Shown here piece after piece: positions 17,283 to 26,500 of a DNA stretch of 38,543 nt. Under the pieces are notes generated by a model. That model searched no databases and was not told where the DNA came from. It worked only from the letters and a program-made list of their open reading frames with translations. Position numbers and translations under genes: made by a program. The DNA is from Calditrichaceae bacterium (GTDB lineage: Bacteria; Calditrichota; Calditrichia; RBG-13-44-9; J075). The stretch spans positions 1 through 38,543 of the forward strand of contig JABWBP010000047.1 in the NCBI GenBank assembly GCA_013360445.1, read 5' to 3'. Position 1 is the stretch's first letter; every line of letters begins with the position of its first letter.

Positions 17283-19379
17283 ATGAAGAGTTGTCTGGCA
17301 TTCTTTTTAATTCTTCTATGGTTAGCGGTTTCCTGCGGCAACCTGGACGAGGACCTGGCCATGCAGGAACTTAAGCAGGCGGAATACTCCCGGAAAGCCG
17401 ATCCGGAAAAATTTATTCGCTGGTTCAACCATAAAAATGGCAACATCCGCCTGAAAGCGGTGGAAACCCTGGGCAAGATTCAGGATAGCACCCAGGCGGT
17501 GCTGCTGGCCAACCGCCTTACCGATGAGGACCCCGCCGTTCGCGCCGCGGCCGCCTTCGCCCTGGGGCAGTTGTTCTCCCCCGTGGCCGAGAATTACCTG
17601 GCGGACGCGCTGCGGGTGGAAACCGATAAATCCATCCGCTTGAAGATCATCGACGCGTACGGAAAAACCGGCACCGGTAAAAATCTCAATCCCCTGCGGG
17701 ATTTTTCCGACAGCGGGGATAAGGACTATCTCCGGAGTTTCGCCCTGGCTTACGGGATGCTGGCCTACCGGGGGTATCCTCCCTTGCAGTTGTATCCGTC
17801 CATGGAAAGATTGTTGCTCCTCACCGACGACCCGGAATTGTCCTGGCGGCTGGCCTATGCGGTGTATCGCATCCGCGGCCTGGGCACCTTTGAATTTTTG
17901 GCCAAATCGTTAGAAAAAGAGGATCCCCGGGCCAGGTATTTTGCGCTCAAAGGGCTGGTCGATATTGACGCTTTGATGAAATCCCCCGAATTTGTGCCTT
18001 TGAGAACCCAACCCGAGTACCGGCAATTGTGGAACAAATACCAGTCGCGCGATTTTCGCCGGCGGATAACCGCGCAATTGCAGGATTCTACCTGGTACGT
18101 GCGCATCGCCGCGCTCGATTTGGTGGGAAAGATGGAGGATCCAAATTTTCAAGGCGAGATCGTAAAACTGCTCGACGATCCTCATCCCAACGTTCGTATT
18201 CAAGCCATTCAATCCCTGGCAAGTTACAAAAACTGGTACACCCGCCGGGAGATGCGGCGAATCTATCAGGAATCCCCGGACTGGCGGCTGCGGGGAGAAG
18301 CCCTGGCGGTGCTGACGCTGGTTCAGCCGGAGGAAGCTTTGAAAATCGTCAAAGATGATTTGCTGCAGCAACCCTGGCCGCAAAATTATTACGCCATCAA
18401 AACCCTGGAGAATATCGAAGCATTCGATCAGCAGAAGCCCCCTAAAGAGACCGACGAAGCCACGACCCTGCTGATGCAATTATCACAGGGCAACAACCCT
18501 GCCCAAAGAACCCTGGCCGTGGAAGTGCTGGTGAACCGTTCCAAACCCCCTTCCTTAGAATTCTTCCTGGAAGCCCTCAAGTCCGGGGATCTGGCGGTCG
18601 CTACCATTGTTTCCAATTACCTTTCGCTGATCAAATCCCCTGTAACCGTTCAGGCGGTGCAGCCGCTCATCGACGCTTACCGCAAATTCTCCGCCCCCCG
18701 CGACCTGGAGGCCATGGAACCGATCATCGTCGCCCTGGACAGCATTGGCAGCGAAGAGGCGCTGCCCTTCCTGCGGGAGGAACTGCGTAATCCCTACCCG
18801 GGAATTCGTGAAAAAGCCCGGCGCGCCTTGCAGCATATTACCGGGGTCGCCGACATTGAGATGCCGCCGGTTCAATCTGCCTATGCGGTACGGTGGGATT
18901 TCCCGCCGCTTAGCCTGGATTCACTCTACCAGGTTACCTTCCAGACCTCCGCGGGAGAGTTTACCATGGAATTGAACCCGGAAAAAGCGCCCATCAATAC
19001 CGCCAATATCGTTTCCCTGGTGAAGCAGAATTTCTATAACGGGATATCCTTTCACCGGGTGGTTCCGGGATTTGTGGTGCAGGTCGGGGATCCCCGCGGC
19101 GACGGCTGGGGCGGCCCGGGTTACTCGGTATTGTGTGAATACAACGACCTGCCCTACGAGCGCGGAACCGTGGGAATGGCCCTGGCCGGCAAAGATACCG
19201 GCGGGAGCCAGTTTTTTGTCGCCCATACTCCGCAGCCGCAATTGAACGGGCGATATACCGTGATCGGCCAGGTGATTTCCGGCATGGAGACCATAGACCG
19301 GCTGATGATGTTCGACCACATCGAGCAGGCAAAACTATCCGTCAGGGCAAAAACGCAGCCCCTGGCGGCCAATCGCTGA
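17283..19379 (+). CDS. Lipoprotein with HEAT repeats and C-terminal cyclophilin-type peptidyl-prolyl isomerase
   Basis: The protein has 698 residues. The first 18 form a signal peptide with a lipobox-like A-V-S-C at Cys18, so it is probably lipid-anchored in the envelope. Residues about 40-530 are HEAT/PBS-lyase-like repeats of about 30 residues (for example D-E-D-P-A-V-R-A-A-A-A-F-A-L-G). Residues about 545-690 form a cyclophilin domain: F-H-R-V-V-P-G-F-V-V-Q, G-S-Q-F-F-V, and L-N-G-R-Y-T-V-I-G at the usual spacing, including the catalytic Arg in F-H-R. Known for cyclophilins: cis-trans isomerisation of proline bonds. The HEAT solenoid probably holds a client or partner. The fusion suggests a periplasmic folding factor. 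The chalcone-isomerase-like gene follows after 74 bp. Confidence 0.92.
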   Translation: MKSCLAFFLILLWLAVSCGNLDEDLAMQELKQAEYSRKADPEKFIRWFNHKNGNIRLKAVETLGKIQDSTQAVLLANRLTDEDPAVRAAAAFALGQLFSPVAENYLADALRVETDKSIRLKIIDAYGKTGTGKNLNPLRDFSDSGDKDYLRSFALAYGMLAYRGYPPLQLYPSMERLLLLTDDPELSWRLAYAVYRIRGLGTFEFLAKSLEKEDPRARYFALKGLVDIDALMKSPEFVPLRTQPEYRQLWNKYQSRDFRRRITAQLQDSTWYVRIAALDLVGKMEDPNFQGEIVKLLDDPHPNVRIQAIQSLASYKNWYTRREMRRIYQESPDWRLRGEALAVLTLVQPEEALKIVKDDLLQQPWPQNYYAIKTLENIEAFDQQKPPKETDEATTLLMQLSQGNNPAQRTLAVEVLVNRSKPPSLEFFLEALKSGDLAVATIVSNYLSLIKSPVTVQAVQPLIDAYRKFSAPRDLEAMEPIIVALDSIGSEEALPFLREELRNPYPGIREKARRALQHITGVADIEMPPVQSAYAVRWDFPPLSLDSLYQVTFQTSAGEFTMELNPEKAPINTANIVSLVKQNFYNGISFHRVVPGFVVQVGDPRGDGWGGPGYSVLCEYNDLPYERGTVGMALAGKDTGGSQFFVAHTPQPQLNGRYTVIGQVISGMETIDRLMMFDHIEQAKLSVRAKTQPLAANR

Positions 19380-19394
19380 GCATGAACCTTATAA

Positions 19395-19414
19395 AATTGC
19401 CAATTGCCAATTAT
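19395..19414. repeat. CAATTGCCAATT word repeat, left of the chalcone-isomerase-like gene
   Basis: Two tandem copies of AATTGCCAATTGCC lie in the 74-bp gap. The matching stretch AAATTGGCAATTGCTAATTA lies at 20115-20134, on the other side of the gene. A longer array of the same word is at 29665-29700. Confidence 0.65.
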
Positions 19415-19453
19415 GTTGTGTACTCTAAACCTCATGATTCTGAAGGAGAAACC

Positions 19454-20074
19454 ATGAAACCAAAACATCGCATGATGGTAATCATCGCCGCGCTGTTAGC
19501 GATTTGCACCCTTCCCCTGCTCGCCCAGGAAACCGTCAAGGAATCTTCCACCGGCAAGGAATTTCCCAAACAGGTGAGCTTTACGCACGACGGAACCGAG
19601 TATGTTCTTTCGATAACCGGCACGGCGGTAAGGAAAAAAATGGTCTTCAAGGTGTACGGGATTGCGCATTACATGCAGGATGCGGCCATCGGCAGCGCCG
19701 AAGAGGGATTAACCGCGGCGATGAGCGAGGACAAAGCCAAGCAGATCACCATGGATTTCGCCCGCAACGTTGGCCCGGATAAAATCCAGGACGCCTACCG
19801 GGAAAGTTTCAAGAAAAATGCCACCGCCGAGGAACTGGCAGAAATTCAACCGCTGCTGGACCAGTTCGTGGGGTATTTCGACAAAGAGGTGAAAGAGAAC
19901 GAGCAATATATCCTGCGCTGGCTGCCGGGAGGCACGGTCCTGACCATCGTTCAGGGAGAAGAAAAACCGGCCATCACCAACGCCACCTTTGCAAGGGTGC
20001 TGTGGAGCACCTGGTTAGGGAAAAATTCCATCGTGGACCGGAACAAGTTGGTGGGGTTGATTGCGGCGAAGTGA
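19454..20074 (+). CDS. Exported chalcone-isomerase-like domain protein
   Basis: The start at 19454 is chosen because GAAGGAG lies at correct spacing; an upstream in-frame ATG at 19382 would add 24 residues partly encoded by a repeat. The product has 206 residues. Residues 1-26 are a signal peptide (hydrophobic core, then L-L-A-Q). The mature part (F-P-K-Q-V-S-F, L-S-I-T-G-T-A-V-R-K-K, K-V-Y-G-I-A-H-Y, and N-A-T-F-A-R-V-L-W-S-T-W-L-G near the end) fits the bacterial chalcone-isomerase-like family. Bacterial members probably bind small hydrophobic ligands; no flavonoid activity is implied. It may share a transcript with the cyclophilin lipoprotein. Confidence in the fold is good; function is unknown. 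Confidence 0.82.
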   Translation: MKPKHRMMVIIAALLAICTLPLLAQETVKESSTGKEFPKQVSFTHDGTEYVLSITGTAVRKKMVFKVYGIAHYMQDAAIGSAEEGLTAAMSEDKAKQITMDFARNVGPDKIQDAYRESFKKNATAEELAEIQPLLDQFVGYFDKEVKENEQYILRWLPGGTVLTIVQGEEKPAITNATFARVLWSTWLGKNSIVDRNKLVGLIAAK

Positions 20075-20113
20075 TGTTGAAGAGGCAGTAGTGAGAGAAG
20101 CCGCGAACGAAAT

Positions 20114-20138
20114 AAAATTGGCAATTGCTAATTAAAAG
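20114..20138. repeat. CAATTGCCAATT word repeat, right of the chalcone-isomerase-like gene
   Basis: This stretch is the counterpart of 19395-19414, so the gene is bracketed by the same near-palindromic word. The word then leads into an AAAAGGAAAGG tract. Confidence 0.6.
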
Positions 20139-20170
20139 GAAAGGTAGTGCTAAAAAGGTAATGCTGCTCT

Positions 20171-20222
20171 GCGACAAGCAAGGATGCTTGTCGCACTGTG
20201 CGACCGGCATCCCTGCCGGTCG
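20171..20222. repeat. Twin perfect hairpins, REP/BIME-like
   Basis: Hairpin one has stem GCGACAAGCA (20171-20180) pairing with 20185-20194 around an AGGA loop. Hairpin two has stem CGACCGGCA (20201-20209) pairing with 20214-20222 around a TCCC loop. Both stems are perfect, six bases apart, and have loops that are complements of a related word. There is no T-run, so a simple terminator is unlikely. Confidence 0.8.
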
Positions 20223-20293
20223 GCAACGCACAACAGCATTAATTGTCTAGGACTACCAAAAGGAAAAAGTCGATTCAAGATCAGGATGGCGCC

Positions 20294-20539
20294 ATGAGGC
20301 GGAGTTTCGAGGTACACTTAGACGGCAGGGTAGAGCAATTCCTGGAGAAAGCCCGTAAGGCCAACCAGCGCAGCGAAATCGATTTTAGCGGCGACGCGCA
20401 TTCGGGAAACTTTGCCGCCTGGGGAGTGAAGGGAAATTATACCATCCTGGAGGGGGTGGCCCATATCCACATTATCGAAAAACCCCCGCTGATACCCTGG
20501 TATATGGTGGAGAACATGGTGAGGGATTTTTTTGCTTAA
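20294..20539 (+). CDS. Small protein of unknown function, possibly PHA_gran_rgn-like (81 aa)
   Basis: The ATG at 20294 has AGGATGG at suitable spacing, giving 81 residues. A TTG at 20243 would extend it to 98 but has no ribosome-binding site and lies next to the twin hairpins. The layout (charged helix, then F-S-G-D, G-V-K-G-N-Y, a beta strand with H-I-H-I-I-E-K-P, then L-I-P-W-Y-M-V-E-N-M-V-R-D-F-F) recalls the small proteins named putative polyhydroxyalkanoic acid system proteins. This match is from memory of pattern only. No PHA genes lie nearby. The protein is probably real and cytosolic. Confidence 0.6.
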   Translation: MRRSFEVHLDGRVEQFLEKARKANQRSEIDFSGDAHSGNFAAWGVKGNYTILEGVAHIHIIEKPPLIPWYMVENMVRDFFA

Positions 20540-20583
20540 CCGGCGGGAGCCGGCCAACCTTGCCCTGTAGCGTTGAATATGTT

Positions 20584-20684
20584 GTCGTAATGCGTAAAAC
20601 GTAACGGAATACGCAATACGGAGTGAAAGTTTATTGCGTAGTGTGTATTCCGTTTTTGTTACGCATTACGTATTACGTTTCACG
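20584..20684. repeat. ACGCATTACG-family inverted repeat, complete copy
   Basis: The left arm (20584-20622) carries CGTAATGCGTAAAACGTAAC and GGAATACGCAATACGG. The right arm (20634-20684) carries the reverse order with TGTATTCCG, TTACGCATTACG and TATTACGTTTCACG. The arms are separated by about 11 bases. The right arm ends three bases from the folE2 stop codon. Confidence 0.8.
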
Positions 20685-20686
20685 CC

Positions 20687-21469
20687 TCACCCTTCCCGTT
20701 CCCACTCCACCATGGCAAAGGCGTTGTGATTATGGATGCTCTCGAAATTCTCCGCGTGAACCCGGAACCATACCACCCGTTGATCTTCCCTTAGGCGCAG
20801 GGCAGCGTTGCGCACCATGTCTTCCACGAATGCGGGGTTATCGTAGGCCTGCATGGTAACGTGGCGCTCATCGGGGCGCTTCAACAACGCGTACACCGGG
20901 GCGGAAGCGGAGGCTTCGGCGATTTCCACCACTTCTTCGATCCAGATCATCTCCCCGGGCCGGCATTGCACTTCGATGGCTACCTCCCCGCGCTGGTTGT
21001 GGGCCCCGTAGTCGCTGATCTCCTTGCTGCAAGGGCAGAGGCTGGCCACCGGCGTTTTTACCCGCAGCATGAAAACATCTTTTCCGCCATCGGTTTCCCC
21101 GGTAAAGCTGCATTCGTAATCCATCAACGCTGAGGCCCCGCTCACCGGGGCGGCGCGTTCGATGAAATAGGGAAAGATTAGCTCCAGGTGGGCGCTTTGC
21201 GCATTCAGGCGTTTCTTGAGCTTGTGGAGAATGGCCGGGAGGGTCCACATGGTCATGTCGCCGTGGTGCTCGTTGAGAATCTCCACAAACCGGCTCATGT
21301 GCGTACCCTTGAAGTGGTGCGGCAGGTTAACCGACATGGTAACTCGCGCCACGGTTTGCTGCTTCTGCCGGGCGCGGTCCAGCACCACAATCGGGTAGCG
21401 CAGGTTGCTAACCCCCACTTTTTTGATGGGAATCCCCCGCCGGTCCGGGCGATTTTGCACGTCTTCCAT
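20687..21469 (-). CDS. folE2: GTP cyclohydrolase FolE2 (type IB)
   Basis: The protein has 260 residues, the usual size for COG1469 FolE2. The signature S-L-C-P-C-S-K-E-I-S followed by G-A-H-N-Q-R is clear, with the catalytic Cys in C-P-C-S. Another conserved block is R-V-T-M-S-V-N-L-P near residue 45. FolE2 opens GTP to 7,8-dihydroneopterin triphosphate and, unlike FolE1, works with metals other than zinc. The product feeds folate and, with QueD next door, queuosine precursors. The gene starts four bases after the queD stop, so the two form an operon with queD first. The GTP-site start ATG lies directly in an AAAAGTGAAAA word repeat and has no GGAGG. Confidence 0.95.
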   Translation of the reverse strand: MEDVQNRPDRRGIPIKKVGVSNLRYPIVVLDRARQKQQTVARVTMSVNLPHHFKGTHMSRFVEILNEHHGDMTMWTLPAILHKLKKRLNAQSAHLELIFPYFIERAAPVSGASALMDYECSFTGETDGGKDVFMLRVKTPVASLCPCSKEISDYGAHNQRGEVAIEVQCRPGEMIWIEEVVEIAEASASAPVYALLKRPDERHVTMQAYDNPAFVEDMVRNAALRLREDQRVVWFRVHAENFESIHNHNAFAMVEWEREG

Positions 21470-21500
21470 TTTTCACTTTTCACTTTTTAATTTTTCACTT
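21469..21500. repeat. AAAAGTGAAAA word repeat at the queD-folE2 junction
   Basis: On the coding strand GTGAAAA is reiterated three times with slight variation across the last codons of queD, its stop, and the folE2 start region. The repeat therefore supplies the C-terminal residues of QueD (E-K-L-K-S-E-K) and the folE2 leader. Confidence 0.65.
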
Positions 21501-21865
21501 CCCGCTTCCCCTTCGCCCCGGTAAACGCAGCCGGAGGTGCAGGTTTCCTGTACCACTACTTTACTGAGGCCGGGCAGGGCGGGAATTAGGCGCTGCCAAA
21601 TCCAGCGGGCCAGGTTTTCGCTGGTGGGATTTTCCAGCCCCTCGATTTCGTTCAACAAATAGTGGTCGAGACGCTCATGCAGCGGTTTGAAGGCTTTTTT
21701 TAGCTCCGCGAAATCCATCACCCAGCCGGTGGTCTCTCCCGGCGAGCCGGCTACATAGATTCCCACCCGGAAGGAGTGGCCGTGCATCCGCCGGCATTTG
21801 TGCCCTTCCGGTACATTGGGAAGATAGTGGGCCGCCTCAAAGGTAAATTCTTTGAAAATTTCCAA
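21473..21865 (-). CDS. queD: 6-carboxy-5,6,7,8-tetrahydropterin synthase QueD
   Basis: The protein has 130 residues and is of the PTPS/QueD fold. Zinc ligands are His13 (F-E-A-A-H), His28 and His30 (M-H-G-H). Catalytic Cys24 lies in H-K-C-R-R. The L-D-H pair and the late E-T-C-T-S-G motif are present. QueD turns dihydroneopterin triphosphate, the FolE2 product, into 6-carboxytetrahydropterin for preQ0 and queuosine. The final 14 residues, rich in Glu, Lys and Ser, are unlike other QueD proteins and are encoded by the GTGAAAA word repeat. No queC or queE is in the window. Confidence 0.93.
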   Translation of the reverse strand: MEIFKEFTFEAAHYLPNVPEGHKCRRMHGHSFRVGIYVAGSPGETTGWVMDFAELKKAFKPLHERLDHYLLNEIEGLENPTSENLARWIWQRLIPALPGLSKVVVQETCTSGCVYRGEGEAGSEKLKSEK

Positions 21866-21894
21866 AAATGCTACCCCGGTTTTATCATTGCGTA

Positions 21895-21958
21895 TTCATT
21901 TCCCCTTCACCCCTTTATCCTTTTTCCATCATCCTTCATCCTTTTCCCTCCCCCTTCA
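21895..21958. repeat. CATCCTTCATCCTTTT word repeat
   Basis: Reiterated ATCCTT, TTTCC and CCCCTTCA words fill the gap between the metallophosphoesterase and queD. They run past the phosphoesterase stop at 21936 into its last six or seven codons. Confidence 0.65.
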
Positions 21959-23153
21959 GCCACTTCCGAAATACCACCCCATTCGTCCCCGGTTCCACCA
22001 CCCGCAACAATACCCGCCCCCCGGCCAGGAAATCCAGCGCCATGAAGCCGGTGTGGCTATGGGCAAAGAGGGTATTCTCGCCGTCGCTCACGCCGGTAAT
22101 CTTCGTTTGCGATCCCGCGCCGCTCACCAGCAGGTAGGACGCCGCCTTCTCCCCCTCCAAAACCTGCAAACTGTGCTCATGCCCGGCGGCGTACACCAGG
22201 GGGCGTTGCGCGGCGAAAACTTCGCTAATGCGCTGAACCATGCGGCGATAACGCTCTCCCGACAGATCCTGGTCGTGTTTAACCACGTTCCAGCGAAAAA
22301 GGGGATAGAGGGAACCGATAACCGGCAGGGGAACCCACAGCCAGCGCTTTAAATTGGTGAGGGGGAAAAGATGGTCTTTCCAGGTAAAAAATCCCCCGTG
22401 CGGCCCGTGGCTAACCAGGGGATGATGGGCCGCGATGAGCGCTTCCCGCTCCCCGGCGCTATTCAGGAGGAATTTCAGCTCTTCTAACACCGCATCCTCC
22501 GTTCCCTGGGGACACCCGGAAGAGGGCTTCCGGTTGCGGTGCAGCCACCAATGCGTATCCAATATAATGATCCGCACGCCCTCGAGGTCCACCGCCACCG
22601 GTCCCGGGCACCCGCCCCGGGGCAGAAAATTATTCTCCCCGGGCAGAAAATCATTCACCAGTTTTTCCTGGCGCAGCAGGTTATCCAAACCTTCCGGGGC
22701 GCCTTTAGCCCAGTCGTGGTTGCCGGGAACAAAAATACCCCTGGCCCCACTAACTTTAACGGCTTGCAGTTGCCGGAGCAGGCGTTGCTCCGCTTCCGCC
22801 CGTTGGGGAACGTTTTCCGCGGGGAGACCCCTGGGATAAATATTATCTCCCAGGAAGATCAGCACGGTCTTTTCCGGTATTTCGGCTGCCCAGGCTTGCA
22901 GAGCGGCCAGGGAAGGTTCCTGCGCTTCCGCCCCGCCGGCGTCGCCGATGAGGAGCACCCGCTGCCGGACGGCCGCTGCGCCGATGGCGGTATCCGGGGG
23001 CGAAACCTCCCCGGGGCGGTAATAGGGACGGGTGTGGCTGCAATTGGCAATGGCCAGGAAGTAGAATAAACCGGCCAGGACCGGCAATCCATAGCGCCAG
23101 GCGCTTTTAGCGTTTTTCCGATGTGATTTTATCGGGCGATTTTTCATATTCAC
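21936..23153 (-). CDS. Membrane- or lipid-anchored metallophosphoesterase (calcineurin-like)
   Basis: The protein has 405 residues. After a basic start, residues 20-37 form a hydrophobic segment ending A-I-A-N-C, either a signal anchor or a weak lipobox. The catalytic motifs follow in order: G-D-A-G, G-D-N-I-Y-P, G-N-H-D-W, A-H-H-P-L, and G-H-E-H. These bind the two metals of the calcineurin-like fold. The domain most likely faces the periplasm. Substrate is unknown; purple-acid-phosphatase-like and other members of this fold act on phosphomonoesters or diesters. The final residues K-G-E-G-K-G and the stop are encoded by the CATCCTT word repeat. The gene is upstream of queD on the same strand, separated by about 70 bp of that repeat. 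Confidence 0.88.
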   Translation of the reverse strand: MNMKNRPIKSHRKNAKSAWRYGLPVLAGLFYFLAIANCSHTRPYYRPGEVSPPDTAIGAAAVRQRVLLIGDAGGAEAQEPSLAALQAWAAEIPEKTVLIFLGDNIYPRGLPAENVPQRAEAEQRLLRQLQAVKVSGARGIFVPGNHDWAKGAPEGLDNLLRQEKLVNDFLPGENNFLPRGGCPGPVAVDLEGVRIIILDTHWWLHRNRKPSSGCPQGTEDAVLEELKFLLNSAGEREALIAAHHPLVSHGPHGGFFTWKDHLFPLTNLKRWLWVPLPVIGSLYPLFRWNVVKHDQDLSGERYRRMVQRISEVFAAQRPLVYAAGHEHSLQVLEGEKAASYLLVSGAGSQTKITGVSDGENTLFAHSHTGFMALDFLAGGRVLLRVVEPGTNGVVFRKWLKGEGKG

Positions 23154-23572
23154 GCTTCCATTCCGTAATCGAAGCCCTCCTGCGGGATCATCCCGCGTGT
23201 TTCGAATCCGATGTAGTAACCCGAAATATAATCAGGGAATGCTAAAGTGTTTAAGAAAAATATTCCGGCGCGGGATGCGGGAGTGGAGGGGGTAAATGGC
23301 TGGATAGTTGATTTTCAGATACGTTCTTTACAATTCAACCTTCCAACCATTTAACCATCCAGCCATTTCCCCATCCAATATTAAAGTTCTTCCGGTTTTT
23401 GAAGAATATTGTTTATTGGGATTGCTGCTAAGGGTTTCGGCTCCGGCGGTAGTTTTAAAAAACGTTTTTCCGTTTTGTGAAATGAATCTGATTGACGGAC
23501 AATTTTTACCCCAAATTCTCTGAACTACGGTGAAATGCATAAATTCAAGTATTAATGCAAAAAGGGATCACC
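23154..23572. other. Divergent intergenic region with an inverted repeat
   Basis: This 419-bp gap lies between the divergent metallophosphoesterase and STAND ATPase genes, so it should hold both promoters. I see no convincing pair. TTGACG at about 23492 has no good -10. It contains the GGCTGGAT-word inverted repeat at 23293-23377. Confidence 0.5.
23293..23377. repeat. Inverted repeat built from the AACCATCCAGCCATTT word
   Basis: The left arm AAATGGCTGGATAGTTG (about 23294-23310) matches the reverse complement of the right arm TTTAACCATCCAGCCATTT (about 23350-23368). The right arm is preceded by a related AACCTTCCAACCA word. Confidence 0.75.
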
Positions 23573-26500
23573 ATGAATTCTGCCAGTTTTTTTGTATCAC
23601 CTGTCTTGAGCACCCTCTCCCATAATATTATTGCTGCCTTGCTCTATGACCTTGGGATGGAAGACGCTGCCGGAATCGACCGGCAAGCGGTAGAAACGAT
23701 TTTCTTCGATAGCGTTACCCGGGCGGCGGACGGGATATTGAAAAGCGCGCGAACCAAACAGAAAATCCTGGAGAGCCTGCAAGACAAAACCTTAGAACCG
23801 GAAATCGCCAAACTCCGGGTGCAGGGGATTCCTTTGCGAGAAGATTATTTCCCGGAGCAGTTCTCCCGGGTCATCAGCAGCGCCAATGCCCGGAAGATTG
23901 CGCCGGAATTCCTGGAGCTTTTCCGGGAAAAGCTCGCCGCCAACGAAACGCTTCTGCGCCAGATCATTTGGAAGTATCGCACTCCCATACAACAGGGCCA
24001 GTGGCAAATAAACGGCAGCGGCCAGCAAGAGCTGGCAGAGTTGATGGAGGCGCTGCGGGGACAGCAGGTGCGCCAGGAGTTAGAGTATATCCACGCCAAC
24101 GGCCCCGGCTCCGGCCAGTTGGAACACTGGGACCACGACAAATATGTTCTCCCGGTGCGGGGATTGCGCCAGATGGAGATCAACCTGGCTTCCGAGTCGC
24201 TGATGTACATCACCGGCGCCCCGGGATGCGGCAAGTCGCTGCTGGTATCCGCCTATTTGCACAATCTCCTGTTCAACAAATTCCTGGAAGGTAAAGATAT
24301 TTATTATTACCGCTTTGTGCGCGGACTATCCGGGTACCAGGCGTTTACCGAGAACCTGGGGCAATTCCTGGCGAATAAATCCGGCGCCTCCCCGGAAACC
24401 GTAGCCGGGGATTTGCCCAGAACCCTGGCGCAATCGCAATATTTTTTCGTGATCGATGATCTTCACCAGGCAGAGGACCCGGAGATCCTGGACGTGGTTC
24501 GCCGCATCTGGATAGAGGTAGAGAAGTTCCCCGGCTTCGGAGGAAAACTGATCGTCATCGACCGCCAGAAACCGGGGAACATTCCCCTCTCGGACAAGTA
24601 CTATTATCATTACCGGGGATTATCCGGCGCGGAGCGCAGCGCCCTGGTGCGGGATAAATGGCAGTTGCAAATGCCCCGGCCCCTGGCCCGCCAGCTCTCC
24701 AAAAAATTTGTCGGCAATCCCCAGTTGCTGCTCCTGCTCAGGGGCTGGTGGATCATCGAGCACCATACCGATACGGAGTTGGAACGATTCATTGACGAAA
24801 TGCCCCTGGCCGACGCCGGCGGTAAAAATCTCGAGCGGCTGCGGGATTACGTGGCGCAGCATTGTTACGACGCCTTCGAGCGCAACGACAGCCGCCTCAA
24901 CAGCTTTTTGAAAGCCGCCAGCGTGTTCCGTCTCCCCGAACAGGAGTACTTTTTCGACCAGGTTTATGAAAAGATCGGCGGAGGCGATTTCCAGGTTCTC
25001 TTAGAGAAACTGGTGGATGAATACGGGTTAATGAAATATGATGAAAACCTGAACCGCTACCGTCTGCCGGATTTATTCGGGGAGTTTTTCTATAACGCCA
25101 TCTCGGGCATCCAAATGCGCAGGATACTGCACCACAGCGCCGGGCAGCTCTATCGCCGCCGCTTCGAGCAAACCGGGGAAATTACCGACGCCATCGAAGG
25201 GGCGCGGCATTTCCGGATTGCGGAGCGGGAAGAAGAAGCGGTGCGGCTGATCGAACCGGTGTTAGGAGAGGCCGGTAACCGGGAACAGCATCTCCGGCAA
25301 CTCCTGGGCATCCTGGAAAAAGTGAATCTCGACCTGTTCGATAATGACCAGGCCAGGCTGGCAGCGTTGTATCACCGGGGGAAATTTTATCTTCAAAACG
25401 GCCTGTTCAGGGAGGCGGAAGCGGATTTCTCGGCCTGCCAGCATCTGGAAGGCTCGGAAACCTTGCGAGGAGAGATCTCATACGCCATGGGATTGATCGC
25501 CCGCGCCGGGGGAAGAGTGGATGAAGCCTACCCGCTGTTTGAACAGGCGCTGGAAATTTACCGGCAAAATGGCAACCGGCCGGGCATGGGCGAGGTGTAT
25601 GCCCGCTTAGGCGAGTTGCACCTTATCCGGGATGAATATGATCGAGCGTTCGAGGCCGTGGAAAAATCTCTGGAAATCGGCCTGGAGATCGGCGACCGGG
25701 AAGGAGCGCTGCACGCCTATAATACCTTAGGCTGGATCAGCAAGGAAAAAGCGGATTGGGATGCGGCGGAGCGCTTTTATCGTAAATCCCTGGAGCTATC
25801 CGAGGACCTGCACGGGCTGGGAGGGGCGGCGCAGGCGTTGAATAACCTTGCCCAAATCCGGGAAGTTCGCGGCGAGTGGGAGCAGGCGCTGGAGTTGTAT
25901 CACAAAGAGATCCGCCTCAATGAGAAACTGAACGATTGGATGGGGATGGCGAAAGCCTATCAACGGATCGGCGATATTTATCGCCGCTTAGAGTCCCCGG
26001 CGCAGGCGATATCTTTTTACCAGCAATCCCAGGCCCTGTTCGAAAAAACCGAAGATTTGAACGGCCTTGCTTCCGTGTATCACGGTATCGCGCAGATTTA
26101 CCACGGCCGGGAGGAATGGGAATCCGCCATGGGGTATTACCAGAAATCCCAGGAAATCTATGAAAAAACCAACAATTTGGACGCCTATGGAGAATCCTTC
26201 AGCCAGATGGCGGCGGTATATAAGGCCATGAAGGAGTGGGAACGCGCCCTGGACCTCTATGACAAGTGTCTCGAGATCAAGGAAAAGCTGGGCGATTCCC
26301 GGGGCGCGGCAGAGATTTACCGTAAGATCGGGGACATTTATTTCGAACGGGGAGAATTAGAGCACGCCATAGAGGTATATGAACGCTCCCTGAAAACCCG
26401 CGAGGCCCAGGGGGATAGCGCCGGCATCGCGGAACTCTTCTTTGCGCTGGGAAACGTCTTTAAGGCGGACCGGCAATGGAAAAAGTCCTTGGATTTTTAC

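Noticed and set aside
20540-20553. Terminator after the 81-residue gene
   Set aside because: A five-base stem (CCGGC/GCCGG) is present but there is no T-run.
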